A DNA stretch of 64,000 nucleotides, taken from assembly GCA_027924585.1 (NCBI GenBank), contig BSBM01000600.1:16328501-16392500 (forward strand), read 5' to 3'. Positions 1-12,200 of the stretch are shown one piece after another. The notes beneath the pieces were generated by a model. It ran no database searches, had not been told where the DNA came from, and saw only the letters and a program-made list of their open reading frames with translations. Each line of letters begins with the position of its first letter. Position 1 is the stretch's first letter. Position numbers and translations under genes: made by a program. The stretch is from Larix kaempferi (Eukaryota > Streptophyta > Pinopsida > Pinales > Pinaceae).

Positions 1-97
1 GCAATTATTTGACCCTTAGCATCAATTTGACAAACTCTAATGAATATGTACAATGTGCTTAGGCCATTGTGACCCGATTCCAATTTGATACATGAAA
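1..97 (-). repeat. Partial 3' LTR of the minus-strand element
   Basis: Bases 1-97 match 4870-4967 almost base for base; for example both read GACAAACTCTAATGAATAT and CAATGTGCTTAGGCCATTG. The match ends where the purine tract begins. The LTR would start in minus orientation at base 97, and its terminal TG appears mutated to TT. The remaining about 1.9 kb lies outside the window. Confidence 0.85.
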
Positions 98-2875
98 AAT
101 CCTCCCTTCCCAATATTGCTTTTCCTCAAGCAATTTCAAGCATGGGTGTTGAAGAACTTGCTTTCTGTATAATTCTTTGAAGTTGCCATTGAATTGCCCA
201 ACCTTGAGTCTGTGAGATTCCATGAAGATTTTAGAGAGGAACCACCATGCTCGCTGCTGCACTAATCTGATAAAAATCACTTTATTTTGTGGGAAATTCA
301 TCTCCCATACTGCTTGTTTCCCCCCAAAAAATGAAACCAATGAGACAAAAATTATTCCAGGGTCCCATTGCTTGTACTGCACCCCAACAATTAGGAGTGC
401 TCTCCAACCCATACCATCAGATAAGAGGATTCCTGGATCCCATTTTCTTGTATGCATTCTTCCAAACATCATGAGTACAAAATATATATCATCAAAGTAC
501 ATAACAACATAATGAAAATGTACATCAAGGAGGTGCTTCATCAAAGAATCATGAATATGCTTATACCTCCAAGCAAGTAGACCACCATTTTCCAAGTGCA
601 TACAACCTTCAAGTGACCAATCAAATATGTTCCAATGACATAGGTGAGGTTCCCATGTCCTATAATGTTGCTCCAAAAGTATGTGATATGCATCAAAATA
701 TTCAGCCATGTATTCTTTCATCCCAGAAGTGAATGAAGAATCTCCACTAAAATCTGAACCAAATAATGAGCAAAAAAAACAAGGAGACTTCAAATGACTC
801 AAAGAAGTCTCACCCATACATCCCTAAATGTGAGAATCATAAATATATAACAAAGTATGTGGCTTCCAACAAAAATGTTCTCCAATCATAAATCTATTCA
901 CCCAAGTGTTGGATGAAGTTCCTCCAACATCAAATGAATCAAGTGTTGAGCAAGAAAAACCATGAGTCTTCAAGTGACTCAAATGCATATCATAGGTGCA
1001 TCCATGTAGATGTGCATCATCATAAAGTAACAAAGGATGCTGCCACAAATGTGAATAAGAATGTGCTCCAACCATATCATCATAAAAAGTAAATCTAGGA
1101 GTTCCATACTCCTCATGTGGCACCATAAGAAAGAACCCTTTCACCCATTCTTCATTGAGACTAATGCTGCAAAACATGGAATTGTAGGATGTAGGAGAAT
1201 TAACTAACTCACCCAAATGATAAAAAAGTGCATAATTTTCATCATGGAAAGGATCCATATGGGTAGTATTATGCATCTCCTTCAAAAGTGTGAAACCTTT
1301 GTCATAGATTGGTTCCAATGTAGAGGAATCATGCTCTTCTTTAAAAATTGCATAACCTTCATCAAGAGACAATTCAAGTTCCGCTTCCACCACATCAAGT
1401 GTTTGGATCTATTCAATTTCATATTCAAACACATCAAGCACATTCAATTTTTCACATTTCTCATGATACACCATGTCATGAGAATCCTCTAAACAATCTA
1501 CCATTTGACAATCTGAAACATAGGAAGAAAAAAAAGTATCTTGCAACTTTTCAAGAAGTTGCTCATTTGGAATTGTGAGCTTATGACTATCCTCATTATT
1601 TTTCAAGTATGCATCATGTAACAATTCATTAAGCTCAAACAAATGGTTTCTATCAAAAATCAAAGACATGAAATTACCTTTGATGTGGCACATTGCTCTT
1701 TGAATCTTCTCCATGTCTTCAAGGAAGGATGTTTCCTCCAATGAAGTAGCTCTCCAACAAGAATTTGACACCAATGCTTGAGTGTCATGGAGAATGCTGA
1801 GGGACTCTTAGATATTCTTTTCATTCATTTTTAAGGACCCTTCAAGAAAATGAGGATCTTGCAAATGAACCTCCTCATCTTCTTCCTTCTTGCTTGGACC
1901 AACTTCATGAAGCTCGAGTGGTGATGAGGAAGTTGATCTTATTTCTTCTTCAACTACTACAAGGTCTTCATTTTCATGTTTAATGGAAGTTTGACTTGCA
2001 GCAACACTTTCAAAAGTGATCTCTATGTCACCAACATAGAGGTGTGAGCACCCATCAGTAGGTACTCCTTCATAGTTCAAGAATCCATCAGTATATTCTT
2101 CTTGATTCATGTCCAAGTTAGAATGTGTCTCGAATTGATCTTCAATACTCTCAATAGAATCTTCTTCATGCTCATGTGATGTCTCTTCATATTTTTCAGA
2201 GTCACTTGGGAGTGACTTTCGATCATCTTCATGTACTACTTCTTCTACTTCACCTATTTCGGAACTAGGTGGTTCATGGGTCTCCTCATTTTTCTCCTTC
2301 AAGAAAGATGATGCATTTTTACCCTTGGTTTTATTAAGATCAATATATTTTATCTCAGGTTGGATAGCCAAAAATTTGAATCCTTTCATAAACTGCTTGG
2401 TCATCTCTTCAATGATTTTTATATGGTCCTCACCATCATTCACACACACATGATTTTCTCTCCAAATTTTTTTACAAGAAGGGAATAAACCTTTCCTCAC
2501 TAACTCCACATCTTCATTCTTGGGCCTATTTGCAAACACCACATCAGCACAGTATTAAAAAATCATGGCCTTTTGTATATTTTTACTCAAAGCAAGATGT
2601 TCTAGATATGATTGATATTTTTGGGGCAAGGTTTTATATTTTGCTCTCCATCTTTGTAACTCATCCATAGCATTATCCTTTGGTGGTTTGACATACTCAT
2701 ATTTATCATACATAGGGTCATAATCATAATATTCATTCCTCCTAAAATTGTAAGAAGTGTTGCATGATGGCACCTCTTCCTCGAACCATTCACATTTTGC
2801 TTCATATTGCTCATAAGCATCTGCATATTCCTCATAAGAATTGTACTCATAGGATTCCCCATAATAGTGAGACAT
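59..2875 (-). pseudogene. Single long degenerate ORF of the LARD-like element, function unknown
   Basis: Five open segments on the minus strand (2875-2555, 2542-1808, 1774-1409, 1393-824, 817-59) all lie in one frame and are separated only by stop codons, with 4-11 codons between each stop and the next start. The ancestral protein would be about 939 residues. It begins 54 bases downstream of the primer site (MSHYYGESYEYN, Tyr/Glu-rich), then has a stretch very rich in Glu, Asp and Ser (about residues 150-350), then His/Phe/Trp-rich segments with motifs such as HLENGGLLAW. It ends inside the 3' LTR. I recognise no gag, zinc knuckle or enzyme. It may be a gag-like structural protein or an accessory protein. 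The absence of frameshifts over 2.8 kb argues that the ORF was once functional. Confidence 0.6.
98..111 (-). other. Polypurine tract
   Basis: On the minus strand the bases directly before the 3' LTR read GGGAAGGGAGGATT. This is the expected position and composition for the RNase H-resistant primer of plus-strand synthesis. Confidence 0.7.
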
Positions 2876-2928
2876 GGCTGCAAATTATTATTCAATGTAT
2901 GATATTAATTCACAGGTGCAAGGACTAT

Positions 2929-2940
2929 GCTCTGATACCA
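2929..2940 (-). other. Primer binding site, initiator-Met tRNA
   Basis: The minus strand reads TGGTATCAGAGC one base after the end of the 5' LTR. This is the standard plant retrotransposon site complementary to the 3' end of initiator methionine tRNA. Confidence 0.9.
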
Positions 2941-2941
2941 C

Positions 2942-4967
2942 TGTAATGTCCCTTTTTAAGAATGTTATTAAAAGGACCAATTTTTCACTTTTTCCCCAAA
3001 TTCCACCTTTGACTAGTTTTGATGCCTAGGTCTCCAATTTGCCCCAAATGCTCCCAAATATTCTGAGAAGGTATATGGATGATGCTAGAACATAAATATT
3101 TGTTTCATGGATTCTTTTAGACCTTTAATTACTTCTGCAAATCCTCTTTCAATTCTGGCCAATGTAGGGAACTTTACTAGTAATTTTCCTTTGACTAGTA
3201 TTGGTCTGTAGGTCTCCAATTAGCTCCAAATGCCTCTAAATCTTCAATGAAGGTGTATGAATGATATTTGTACTTGATTATGATGTTCATGGATGATTTA
3301 TGACCATCAAAATACTTCTGCAAACTTGTTTAATATTCTGGACAAAGTATGGAATTTAACTAGCAATTTGGGGTTCAAATCCCCCCCAGGGTAAGTACTA
3401 AAAATGACTCTCCAAATTCCTCCAAACTCACTCGAAATTATGAACAGAGGTAGGGGATTTCTGATGGAAATTATTTATGTCTCATATGCACCATTAATCA
3501 ATTATTAAGTCTATTCTAACCTTCTCCTAAACAACAACAAAAATCACTAGTTCGACCTTGGGGGAAATAGCATGAAATCTTCTTCAAATAAAATAAAACT
3601 GAGCAACATGGATCCAAATTCTTAAGTGATGAACATGAAACTTGTAATACTCATCAATGGAATTCCATACATCATAAATATATCAGAGAAATATTCTTCC
3701 ATTCGAAATCGTCATCAATACATTCGCATACATCAATCTAGTGGGGGAATGGTCACTGTTTTCTCATTAGTAATCCATTTTACATATAACCACTTGGTAT
3801 TTTGACCTGAAACTTTCTGGATATGAATAAAAGACTATATTAATAATATTACAACATAAATAGATCATGAGAATCTCTCCCAAAGAGTACAAGAGCTCAC
3901 CAAAAATAGCCCCCCTCAAGGATCAAGAATATGCCATAAAAAATGGAAATGGTTGAGAGAGTGTGCTGCACTAGAAGAAACCATGAGCTGCCATGTGGCT
4001 TACACCTGAAAATAAACACTCCATTAAGGCTCCAAATGAAAGGTCTTAATGTTCTTTCCAATTACCAACTTGGATGGGAATCTTTCACCCTCGAAATTGG
4101 CTAAGGCAAGAAACTAGTCATCCACTAACTCTCCCTCTTCACAAATGCAATTGCAAATTTCTCAAATGATCAGAAGTTGGTTTCATTATTTTTTATTGAC
4201 ATTTATAAAATTCTAATTTCCTCCATTGGTCTAATTCCTTCCAATAGACTCATTCCAACTCAAGTTGGGAAGAGATTCCAAAGAACGCCACTGTACAACA
4301 ATTCCTAGTCTCCCACTTCCACCAAATCATATGTGGAAGCATCTTAGCTGCCCTAACTCCATTGAGAGCCCTCTTGGAGGCTATTTTTAGCCCTAAAATG
4401 TCATATATGTCATATGTCAGCCTTCAGTTCTGATTTGTGTCATAGGTGTCATAGCATCTTCATCATGGTTGTCATAGAGCTAGGGAATCTAGCCGAAGTG
4501 TCTCACTAGCTCCAAATTGCCTCTTCCTCTTCCATGGGAGTTACTCTTCCTCTACATTTCGACCTTGGATGAGTCATGCAATGAATAATACCTTTTGAAC
4601 TCCCCCAAGTATGTTACCATTCACCTTGAATTCGAATTGGTGAGAGAATGATGCCAAGTGTAGTGGGGAAATCTAGCCATATGTGGCCCCCCCTTGCTCC
4701 ATGTGTCTTCACGATCAAATTCCACTTTGATTTTCACTTGTATATATTTATTTAGATCCTTTATTAAATATATATGTCATTCTAATGTTCAAACATCATT
4801 TATTATTCCCCTTATTCCAAATCCCAAAGCTTCCACCCCAAACCTAGGAAACTAGTAATTTTCCTCCTTAGCAATTATTTGACCCTTAGCATCAATTTGA
4901 CAAACTCTAATGAATATCTCCAATGTGCTTAGGCCATTGTGACCCAATACCAATTTGGGACATGACA
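2942..4967 (-). repeat. 5' LTR (about 2,026 bp) of the minus-strand element
   Basis: Bounded by TGTAATGTCCC at the low end and GGGACATGACA at the high end (TG...CA with 11-base inverted termini). The primer site abuts one side, and the end repeats at the window start. The LTR has no convincing ORF. It contains loosely repeated text near 2994-3060 and 3180-3245 (TTTGACTAGT, TCTCCAATT, CTCCAAATGC), suggesting an internal duplication. Confidence 0.85.
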
Positions 4968-7439
4968 TTCTCCAACCAAGTTGCTCATAAAATCAATATT
5001 TCTTTTTAGAGGAGCTAGAATTCCCAAAACAAATCCTCAAAGAAATATAAAGGAACCAAACATAAATTATTATAACGCATGAGGTTCCTTCCATAAATTA
5101 TGGTATGGTAATGCATGAGACTTCTTCCATGGGGCATGTCAAGAAACCCCGAGTATGTGTGGGAGAAGGCTAATTCTTTTCTTTGAATCAAATCATTATA
5201 TTTATTTGAAATATGTTGCTAGGCAAGGAACAAATAATCAAGTTGAGTTATATGCATTGTGTCTACTTTTGAAAATAGCATCACATAGAGTTTTAAAACA
5301 CTTATAGGTTTTCAGAGATTCCGAGATATTGATGGATTGTTCTAATAATATATTAGAATTGAAAATATGTTGTTAAGCCCACCCATGAACTGTTCTAGAG
5401 GCAAGTAGTAGCTTTGATGTACTATCTTTTGCCCATATTTATGGATAGTATGATTTGAAAGAAAACAAGTTTCTAAGAAATATGTTTTATTGTAGGAAGG
5501 GTTCTTATATAAGAAAGAGTCGAGAGGATGGACAAAATTTCCAAATTATGGAAAAATGCTTTAATTTATGGTTTGCAATAATAATAATAATAATTTATTT
5601 TTAAGGCCACAACCAATCCAGACACCAACTTGGTGTACAAGACCCCCTTGTTTGTGGGAAAAATAACCCCCCTCTACACAACGATGTAATAGAGGTGTAC
5701 ATACCCTACCCCTTTTGTATTTGAACCTATGACCTCCTAGAAAGAAACACATGATCTTAACCATTAGATCCACATAGATTGGATTTTTGATAAAATTTTA
5801 AACCATAAAAACATAAAGCTATTATAAAGAAGTTTAAAAAGACTATATAATATGTAATGATAGAATTCAAAACTTTTAAAATTATTTTTTGAATTTGTTT
5901 AATTTTTTATTTGAAATATAGAATATAATTGTTATTTTATTTTAGAAAAATTTCAATTTAAAACATATTAAATTTAATATATATTTATATGAAATAATTT
6001 ATATTTCAAAATGTTTTATGCTACATAATTTTGTCCAATTTTATTTTATTAAATAATTATTTTACTAAAATATGTTCTTAGCAACTTCTAAAAACATCAA
6101 ACCAAACTTGAGATACCAAATCATTAACATAAAAGCAATTCCAAGTTTAAAATTGAAAGCATTAAGATTGTAACAAATTTTCAAATTCCAAATTGAAAGC
6201 ATTATCGTCCAAGCAATTCCAGGCTTATACTTAAATATTATACCTTGTAAAATTTATCCAAATGTAATAAGAATATAAAACTTATGGAATCGTTACAATA
6301 ATGGAAACTACAAAAATATTTTTTTTTTAAAAACATATTACCAAATATTTATGAATTAAATATATTATTTGTATAATATTAATAAATTTAATTTAAATTT
6401 AAATTTAATTTGAAAAACAAATTATATTTTCCATGATAATTGAAAATATTATGATTATTTGATTATGTATGTTTCCAAATTGCAAAAGCCTTGAAATATT
6501 TCAAAAAAAACAAATTATGAACATAGTATTCTTAAATTTAGTGAAAATAAAATGTTTATTTTAAAAAAAAATACTTTATATATTAAAAAAATTATATTTA
6601 CAATCATACATATTCAAGAATTTGCACCGGAGTTTCCAATCATATCATCTCTGCTTCTCAGTCCATTACATTTTTATAAATAATCATTTCCTAATTAAAT
6701 AAATTAAAAAGAATAACAAATAAAAGAAACATATTAAAATAATAATATTATATAAAATATCATAATAAAAGGACTCATTACCCATCGAGTAAATTAATAT
6801 TATAATATTTTTTATCTAAATAAATTTAAATTTTATTTTATTTTTCTTGTTTAAACATTAATTATATAAATATACCATTTAAAAAATCTTGTTTCACACT
6901 ATTATGTAAATATTTAGATTTACTACAACTAAAATACACAAAAACTTAAAAAATTGTTTCATAGAAATAATTTAGTCAAAGTGGTTGAGAATTGTGAATA
7001 GTAAAAAGAAGTTTGGAGGTTAAGTTTTTGGGTTTGGTGCTTGTTTGAGTCTAGATCATATCTGTGCCAAGTCAAGTTAGAAGTTAGAGATTGACAAATG
7101 ATTTCAACAATCCCGAGACTTAAATTCTTAATTCTTAAATATAAGAATATCTTTTATAAGATGGTTGATTTAATTTCATGGTTAACAACTATAATTAGGG
7201 AAATTTTTAAGGATTTATAATTTTGTAAAGTGAAAAAATTTGGGAATAAGATTCCAAACATAAAATGTTTGGGGCAATTTTGGCCATTATTAATGTAAAT
7301 TTTCCTTATCTCATAGAATTTGGAGAATTATTATTTTTAGCAAATGACCCAAAATCTAACTGACATGGTCTAAATGACTCAAAAGCTAAATGACATGGTC
7401 CAAATGACCTAAAAACCCGCATACTGTGGTACATTCGAC
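4968..7439. other. AT-rich intergenic spacer without a gene
   Basis: Apart from the SINE at 5577-5772 I see no coding region. 5800-6980 is extremely AT-rich with long A and T runs. Near 7335-7420 a unit of about 33 bases resembling AAATGACCCAAAATCTAAC is repeated about two and a half times. Base composition changes sharply to GC-richer sequence at about 7440, where the next element begins. Confidence 0.6.
5577..5772 (-). repeat. tRNA-derived SINE, copy 1
   Basis: The minus strand starts with an A-box-like TGGATCTAATGG (5761-5772), then a B-box-like GGTTCAAATAC (5717-5727) 33 bases later. It ends in a (TTA)n tail at 5577-5598. The body holds GGGGTAGGGTATGTACACC, CCCACAAACAAGGGGGTC and the palindrome ACACCAAGTTGGTGT. 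The same blocks and the same TTA tail recur in plus orientation near 56.9 and 57.4 kb. Pol III boxes, length of about 200 bp and a simple-repeat tail fit a plant SINE; the family name is unknown to me. Confidence 0.7.
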
Positions 7440-7692
7440 CCAAAAATATTCTCCTTTGCGCCCAGCTTTCCGTCTTTTGCGGTATCTTCTGACTTGTCGC
7501 AGCATCTGCTATGCTAACTTACCAAACCGCCTACCAACAAGCCCCCAACACAATGTTGTGGCTCGCCCTTGAGCCACTCCAGCAGGACATGGTGTGCTCG
7601 GTGATCTGGACTCGAAAATCCTCATACTGTTGCTCGACTATCGCCACCTACTCCTTTGTTGCCATAACCACCGCCTAACAGTCGATCACATC

Positions 7693-10279
7693 CTAGGGAG
7701 ATGGATGCGCAGTTAGCTTCACCACGACTTGTTGATGACCTTCCTGCACCACCTGGAGGACTTCCCCAACTTTTGTCATGAACTGTAAGCCAACCTCCTG
7801 GAACTCCTCCAGCTGCGTAGCGTGCTTCTTCTGACGTTCGTCGGCCTTGGTGACGCCCTGTTGTAAGGCTTTCAATTCCGCTGACTTGGAGACCTGTTCC
7901 ATTGGTGGCATCATGCGCATCACCGTCTTGAGTGTCGCTAACTGTCCTTCTGCCACCTGTCGAAGCTTGGTCAATTGTTCAACCTGCTCGTCTTGAACAA
8001 TTCAACCCCAAAATTGCACTGTGTCAGCCGTGATTTTCGTCACTGTCATTTTCAGCTCCGCCATCTGCACTGTGACCTCCTCAATGGCATGTTTGCGGTG
8101 GACCACCTGATACTGGGGTGTGCCAGGATTCACCATGGCTGTCAACTCCTTATTTTCCTACTGCAATCGGGTAATGGCAGCCCCAAGTTGTTGCACACAT
8201 TGAATCACGTCCAACTCTGTAGTCGGCTTCGACACATGGTGACAAGACTCAGCAACGGATGTCTCTGTCTGCACATTGCGATCCCATAAGTTGGCCTTTT
8301 CCACTATGAGGTGATCCTGTTCCTACTTTAACTCTTCAATCACTCATGCCTTCTTAGCTCGTTCCATCTTGATGTCTTCTGCCAGCTCGTCCACAGCCTG
8401 TCGCGCTGTAGAAACCCTTCCTGTTAACTCTGTGATTTCTTCCTTCGCAGCTGCCTTGCTCTGCTGCAAATGTAGACACTTACCACTAATCTTGTGCATC
8501 CTATCCGCCATCTCCCGACTGGTAACTGTCTGCATAGTTTTCAACCCTGCTGCTGGCAACGCGTTGACATTTATGGTCACCTTCTTCAACGGCTGCAGCA
8601 AGGCTTTCAAATCCTCGTCGTTAGTCACAATCGCAGTCGGGGGAATATCAACATTCCTAACCCGCATCTTAGTGTTGATTGTGCCAATTGGCTGCGCCGA
8701 TGCTTCTTCAGGTGCCTTCCTCGAAACCATATCACACAAGGAGTCCATACGAGCAGTGAGCGCATGGAAACCTTCATCTGCCTTCACCGTCATCTTTTGA
8801 GCCATTGCACTGGATGCATCAATGATTGCTTGTATTAATCAGCCCAAATGCGCTTCCGACGACAGGGGCAGCCCACTGATTGTCACATGGTCCTAAGGCC
8901 TTTTTTTTGTGTTCCTCAAGGTCCCGATCACTGTCATCAACCGTCGGTGTCCGTGTCGATTCCTGATCTGAGTCATGCTGCCTTTGTTTGTCCTACGTCG
9001 ATAAGCGATCTTCTGGGCCCGATGGAGGTACTCTAGTGTCAATCTCTGTCAACCCCATGGGTTCTCGCCATTCAGGCGGCCAATCATTCACAATAGCATC
9101 CAGCACTTCCATCGTAACCTTATAAGGGGTCAACAACCATTGTTGGGCTGGATCATGTCTGGCCTGCACATAAATAGGATGTGGCTGAATCGCCAACACC
9201 ATAATCAACTTATACTTTGCCACGGTTTCCTCAGAAATCTGAGGCACCTTTATTGCCGCATCATAAAGCATCTCCCAGTAAAACCAGAACTGCAATGCAC
9301 TATCCCTAAGTCGCTCTTGCTCGCGTACCCACCACAAGTTTTGATATATTGTGCCCCGACACTCAGTTGCGGCTGCAACCTCCATACCTTGGTAAGTGCT
9401 GGGATCCTTCCATCCAGCAAGTGCAATCAAAATTAAGAGCCAGCTATACATGAAGGAGCCCTTCCCAGCTTGGACAGTGACGGCATCTTCCGCCAACTGG
9501 TTCAGCAAAAACAAGGACCAATTCATCTGGATGCCTGCCACACATTGCTCTGCACATGCCACAATCCCCGAATTGCACTGATTGGGTCAACCACCTTGAA
9601 CCACCTTGCAGGATAAAATCTTTGCGCCGGTGAGAACCGTCTTATCGTTGATACTACTAGTGCGATAGCCATGGCCATCCCTTTCCAAACCATAGAGCTT
9701 AACCAACTGTCCCGCCTACCTTTTATCGTTCTCCTTCCCCCAGAAGTATTATGACGGGTCAACCCCATCTTTGGGAAACCCAGTAATGCTCATAATCAGG
9801 TCGAGGGTGACCGAAATCTCTATGTCTAGCCACAATGAACCATCGTGGAAGTAGGCCAGCAGCTACTTCACGCAGGCATTATTCTTCGGTAGTCACCCGA
9901 AATGTGGCATGTTAATGAGCCTCAACAATCCGGCCTGTTTCAACCCTCGTGCCCAGTCTTGCAGAATCGGGTTTTTGGTAAGTTGTGACCCTAGCACATA
10001 GGGGTACGACGCAATTTCTAGATAGGCCACCATGTCGTGATCACCATACTTCAAGCGCATCAACGCCGATGCAATATCGACAGAGCACTCCATTCCAGCA
10101 GGAAGCGCGGGAATCCACAATGGATACTTCTGATTTCTATTCACCTTGCGAGGGGTTGCATCCGGCCGAGTAGGAGGGACATACCCAGGGATGTCGATAG
10201 CAAACAATCCCTCCCATACAACGGACTCGTCAATTCTTCAGCTGGACTATCCCGTATGCACTCGAACCTCCTCTGCCAT
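7693..10279 (-). pseudogene. Retrotransposon accessory ORF with coiled-coil tail (degenerate)
   Basis: A likely start is ATG at 10279 (MAEEV...). Frame 1 then continues to 8993 with a few stops, followed by frame-shifted segments 8805-8344 and 7974-7693. The N-terminal part has conserved-looking text such as HDGSLWLDIEIS, ITGFPKDG and SWLLILIALAGWKDP. From memory this resembles a widespread uncharacterised plant protein family associated with transposons. The C-terminal half is heptad-rich coiled coil with many Lys, Glu and Gln. The ORF lies 3' of integrase, in sense, separated from it by about 700 bases that hold a TATA-like box. Its C-terminus resembles the degenerate ORF at 41063-42600. 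Function unknown. Confidence 0.55.
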
Positions 10280-10660
10280 CGCAGTGGATGATCAAAACTG
10301 CTGCTTTCTCTGTGAGGACTCAGACTACTGACCTCCCTGTCGCTTCCTTAGAATGCCAGTAAAGGCTGAATCACCTGGCCTACTGACGACCTCTTCTTCA
10401 ATGCTTACTGCTTGAGCAAGGGATTCAACACCACTGGAAACGTCAACCACCGGGTTGCTCAGCATGCCACATCGGAGCCCTTCTTGGCTTAACAAGCCCT
10501 CGCCTGTCAGCTGGCAATTACCTCAATTCCGACTTCAATAGAATTTTATCCACACTCCCTCAACACTCTGGAGCGTCACTCTTTGGCGCTTCTCATCTCT
10601 GCAATCATCAACTCAACGTATTTACTAAAAATAGATGCCTTCCGACCAGTGCTCGACCCG

Positions 10661-10668
10661 TTTTTATA
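10661..10668 (-). promoter_or_regulatory. TATA-like box ahead of the accessory ORF
   Basis: The minus strand reads GCTATAAAAACGGG about 390 bases upstream of the proposed ATG at 10279 and downstream of the integrase stop. The position suggests a separate internal promoter for the accessory ORF. This is inference from one motif only. Confidence 0.35.
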
Positions 10669-10997
10669 GCATCCAATGCAATCCCTCGTAATCATAACAA
10701 AATCCCATATTAACTCGGCCCAAATTCTGTATTAATGACCCAAATCCGCTGTCGATCCTACCCGTCAAGCGGCCGGATCCGCTATTAATGCCCATCATTT
10801 GAACAGGCGTCATTAATTAACTATCTGAAATTTCAGCATTTATTGATGATTTGACCTAGTCATGACCCTGCTATTGTCGCGGACCACTCATAACTTATGG
10901 CACAAGCGTCCCTTCCTGCGCATTCATGTGCCTTTCGGTGCGCCATCCTGCCACTGTTCAACGTACAATTTTTTTTTTTTTTTTTGGACGATGCGAC

Positions 10998-12200
10998 TCA
11001 CGCATCGTGCTGCTCCAAGCTCAACCGATAGGGCTTCAACCTACTGCCATTAATCAACTTTGGGAGCATCGCTCCGGACAACTGCTGCAGCCGTACTGCG
11101 CCTCCTGAAGTGATGCTACTGATGCGATATGGACCAAGCCAATGCATCTGCAATTTTCCTGGGTGTTTCATAAACTTACTGGCATACAACAGCCCCAAGT
11201 CACCCTACTGAAATTGTTTGTTTTTGATGTGGAAATCATGCCAAGCCTTCTAGAGATCCTTCTCCACACTTTGGTGGAATCCTGTGATAAAATGATCTTC
11301 CTCCAGCTATACTAACTCCGCTAGATGTTCTTCTAATGCTACTGCAACATCCATACATGTCGCTTCCGCTATGCGCAGACTCGAAACGATGTACTCCATT
11401 GGCATAATCAATTCTTGTCCATACACCAACTCGAATGGTGTCTGTCCCGTCAATCTTTTACACGTGGTGCGACACACCCACAAGACTCCTAGGATTTTCA
11501 GATCCCAGTCATCGTGGTTTGCATTGCACACCTTTGTCAGTGCGTGTTCCAAGATCTTATTGAAAGCGTCCACTGTACCATTTTCCTGCGGATGATACGG
11601 AGTACTCTTCTTGTGTTGTATCTGCAGCTCCTCCATCAATGCGTTGATGGTGCGATTGAGAAAGTGGTTTCCTTGGTCACTCAACAATATCCTGGGGCAG
11701 CCGAAGTGATTAATGATAATGTCGAATAAAAACTGCGCGGTTGTGACCGTGGAACAATATTCAACAACTGGTGCTGCTTCCACCCATCGTGTCAAGTAAT
11801 CTATCACTGTGATGATGTATCTCGCACCAATGCATTTCCCTGGTGGATTGATTGGTCCCACAAAATCCACTTCCCATTTGTCAAATGGTTGCAATGTTAG
11901 CTAAGGCATCAGTGGCATCTCATCCCTCCTGGATGGATTTCCGGTTTGCTGACAAACTTCGCAGGACCACACATAGTCTGTTGCATCATTGTTCAACATG
12001 GGCCACCAGATCCCCGCACGAAGCACCTTCCTGGTAGTCACATGACTTCCATAGTGCCCTCCATCCACTCCTGCATGCGCTTCACCAAGATTTCCCCCTT
12101 CTCATGGGGAAAAACACAACGCCGCAATATCTCATCTACGCCCAATTTGTATAACTCACCTGCAATGAGCTGGAAATTTAAATGATAGAGGATAAGGGAA
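10998..12200 (-). pseudogene. pol: Ty3-type integrase, degenerate
   Basis: The zinc-binding N-terminus lies at about 12190-11930 with motifs HYGSH and CEVCQ; a one-base frameshift falls just before HYGSH. The catalytic core is the 195-residue segment 11894-11307. The first Asp is in KWEVDFVGPI and the second in LLSDQGNHF. The third acidic residue, normally Glu in QVEAFNKIL, is Asp here (TVDAFNKIL), so catalysis is doubtful. The C-terminal domain (11198-10998) ends in SRLKPYRLS. From core to end the frame is constant, with stops at positions where CAG would give Gln. Integrase inserts retrotransposon cDNA into the chromosome; this copy is dead. Confidence 0.85.

Larger units (their letters stand above)
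1..4967 (-). mobile_element. Non-autonomous LTR retrotransposon (LARD-like), cut by the window edge
   Basis: On the minus strand the order is 5' LTR (2942-4967), primer site complementary to initiator-Met tRNA (2929-2940), one long degenerate reading frame (2875 to 59), purine tract (98-111) and the start of the 3' LTR (1-97). The two LTR ends align over about 97 bases. The internal region is only about 2.84 kb, and no protease, RT, RNase H or integrase motif is visible. I therefore call it non-autonomous; it would need enzymes from a relative. The LTR termini form an 11-base imperfect inverted repeat, TGTAATGTCCC against GGGACATGACA. The 5-bp duplication cannot be checked because the left end is outside the window. 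Confidence 0.8.
7440..12200 (-). mobile_element. Degenerate Ty3-type retrotransposon fragment with accessory ORF
   Basis: This minus-strand block has integrase (12200-10998) followed downstream by a long accessory reading frame (10279-7693). No RT or gag is present upstream, so the element is truncated at its 5' side near 12.2 kb. No LTR could be delimited on either side. The block is clearly GC-richer than its AT-rich flanks, which helps define its limits. Confidence 0.7.
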
